From contig PSRH01000281.1 of NCBI GenBank assembly GCA_003175915.1, positions 1-5,143 on the forward strand: 5,143 nt of DNA, given 5' to 3'. The translations under genes were made by a program, and so were the position numbers. Within the stretch, counting starts at the first letter, position 1. Each line of letters starts with the position of its first letter. Below the pieces are notes generated by a model that made no database searches, had not been told where the DNA came from, and saw only the letters and a program-made list of their open reading frames with translations. Source of the stretch: Candidatus Melainabacteria bacterium. Its GTDB lineage: Bacteria > Cyanobacteriota > Vampirovibrionia > Obscuribacterales > Obscuribacteraceae. Below, piece after piece: positions 5,005 through 5,143 of the stretch.

Positions 5005-5023
5005 TTGGAATATAACATTCCAA
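5005..5023. promoter_or_regulatory. 19-bp operator-like palindrome TTGGAAT-N5-ATTCCAA
   Basis: Perfect 7-bp arms at 5005-5011 and 5017-5023 with a 5-bp centre (ATAAC). The size and symmetry are typical of sites for dimeric helix-turn-helix proteins. It lies about 150 bp upstream of the better regulator promoter, in a stretch without a convincing gene. Its regulator and target are not apparent. Confidence 0.35.
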
Positions 5024-5087
5024 CGCATTGCTTGACGCCGCACCTTTTACGCTTCTTGACGAGGTCGCAGGCTCGCGATGATCCCAC

Positions 5088-5117
5088 GGTGGCCCGCTTT
5101 CCTTTCGGCGGGTCACC
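5088..5117. repeat. Hairpin with 10-bp arms near the right edge
   Basis: GGTGGCCCGC (5088-5097) pairs with GCGGGTCACC (5108-5117) at 9 of 10 positions around a 10-base loop. On the plus strand it is followed by TATTTTCG, so it might be a weak terminator for plus-strand transcription. On the minus strand no T tract follows. The gene it might serve is not visible. Confidence 0.4.
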
Positions 5118-5143
5118 TATTTTCGTGGTGCAAACTAGCGCTC

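Larger units (their letters stand above)
4713..5143. other. Upstream region without a convincing gene
   Basis: About 430 bp. The part next to the regulator (4713-4935) is AT-rich, has frequent stops and holds the promoters and palindromes listed separately. The outer part (4936-5143) is more GC-rich and is open on both strands. On the minus strand a frame runs in from the window edge to a TAA at 4905-4907 (78 codons, Lys/Arg-rich) and could be the tail of an upstream gene. Another minus frame with a GTG start at 5116 ends at 4925. A plus-strand frame from an ATG at 4936 runs to the edge but has no ribosome binding site. None has a recognisable motif, so I annotate no gene here. Confidence 0.5.

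Noticed and set aside
4905..5116. Two overlapping minus-strand frames of 60-63 codons
   Set aside because: No motif, poor starts and Lys/Arg-rich composition. One could be the tail of a gene entering from the right edge, as noted in the region entry.
4936..5143. Plus-strand frame open to the edge with a hydrophobic N terminus resembling a signal peptide
   Set aside because: No Shine-Dalgarno, no clear promoter, and a competing open frame on the other strand.
4713..5143. tRNA gene or attachment site
   Set aside because: No T-arm-like GGTTCGAxTCC and no cloverleaf pairing found; the 5088-5117 hairpin does not fit a tRNA, and no integrase gene is visible.

Overview
This window looks like part of the replication module of a bacterial mobile element (prophage, phage satellite, integrative element or plasmid). 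The host is probably an alphaproteobacterium of the Hyphomicrobiales/methylotroph type. That placement is an inference from mid-range GC by eye, the style of the small accessory proteins, and the primase architecture. No taxonomic marker gene is present.

All credible protein genes lie on the minus strand and read from right to left. At the upstream end (4713-5143) is an AT-rich, largely gene-free stretch with a good sigma70-type promoter (4829-4858) and several small palindromes. Next comes a 72-aa stand-alone LexA-type winged helix protein (4494-4712). A 210-bp gap (4284-4493) follows, holding a perfect 10-bp hairpin, a second smaller hairpin, and a palindrome that touches the ribosome binding site of the next gene. 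On the plus strand the gap also has a weak promoter-like pair, so a counter-transcribed RNA is possible.

The main gene is an 835-aa primase-helicase (1776-4283) with an archaeo-eukaryotic prim-pol domain, PriCT-2 and a DUF3987 P-loop ATPase. Behind it four genes follow with start/stop overlaps of 4, 8 and 4 bp and one 7-bp gap: a 200-aa accessory protein (1177-1779), a 125-aa accessory protein (807-1184), a 221-aa HNH-like nuclease (134-799), and the start of a small basic protein that leaves the window (1-137). The tight packing suggests one translationally coupled operon. The helix protein would control it, the primase-helicase would start replication, and the nuclease would act in DNA processing.

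The most unusual feature is a family of three 85-bp palindromic elements embedded in coding sequence. Two lie nearly in tandem in the 200-aa gene (1551-1635 and 1647-1731) and one lies in the linker between PriCT-2 and DUF3987 of the primase (3268-3352). All are exactly 85 bp and have 18-bp imperfect terminal inverted repeats built of tandem 9-bp TTTTTGCAG units. The copies are read in two different reading frames in the two genes. The conserved object is therefore the DNA (or RNA hairpin) and not the peptide, which points to small mobile palindromes that colonise open reading frames, comparable in concept to Rickettsia palindromic elements.
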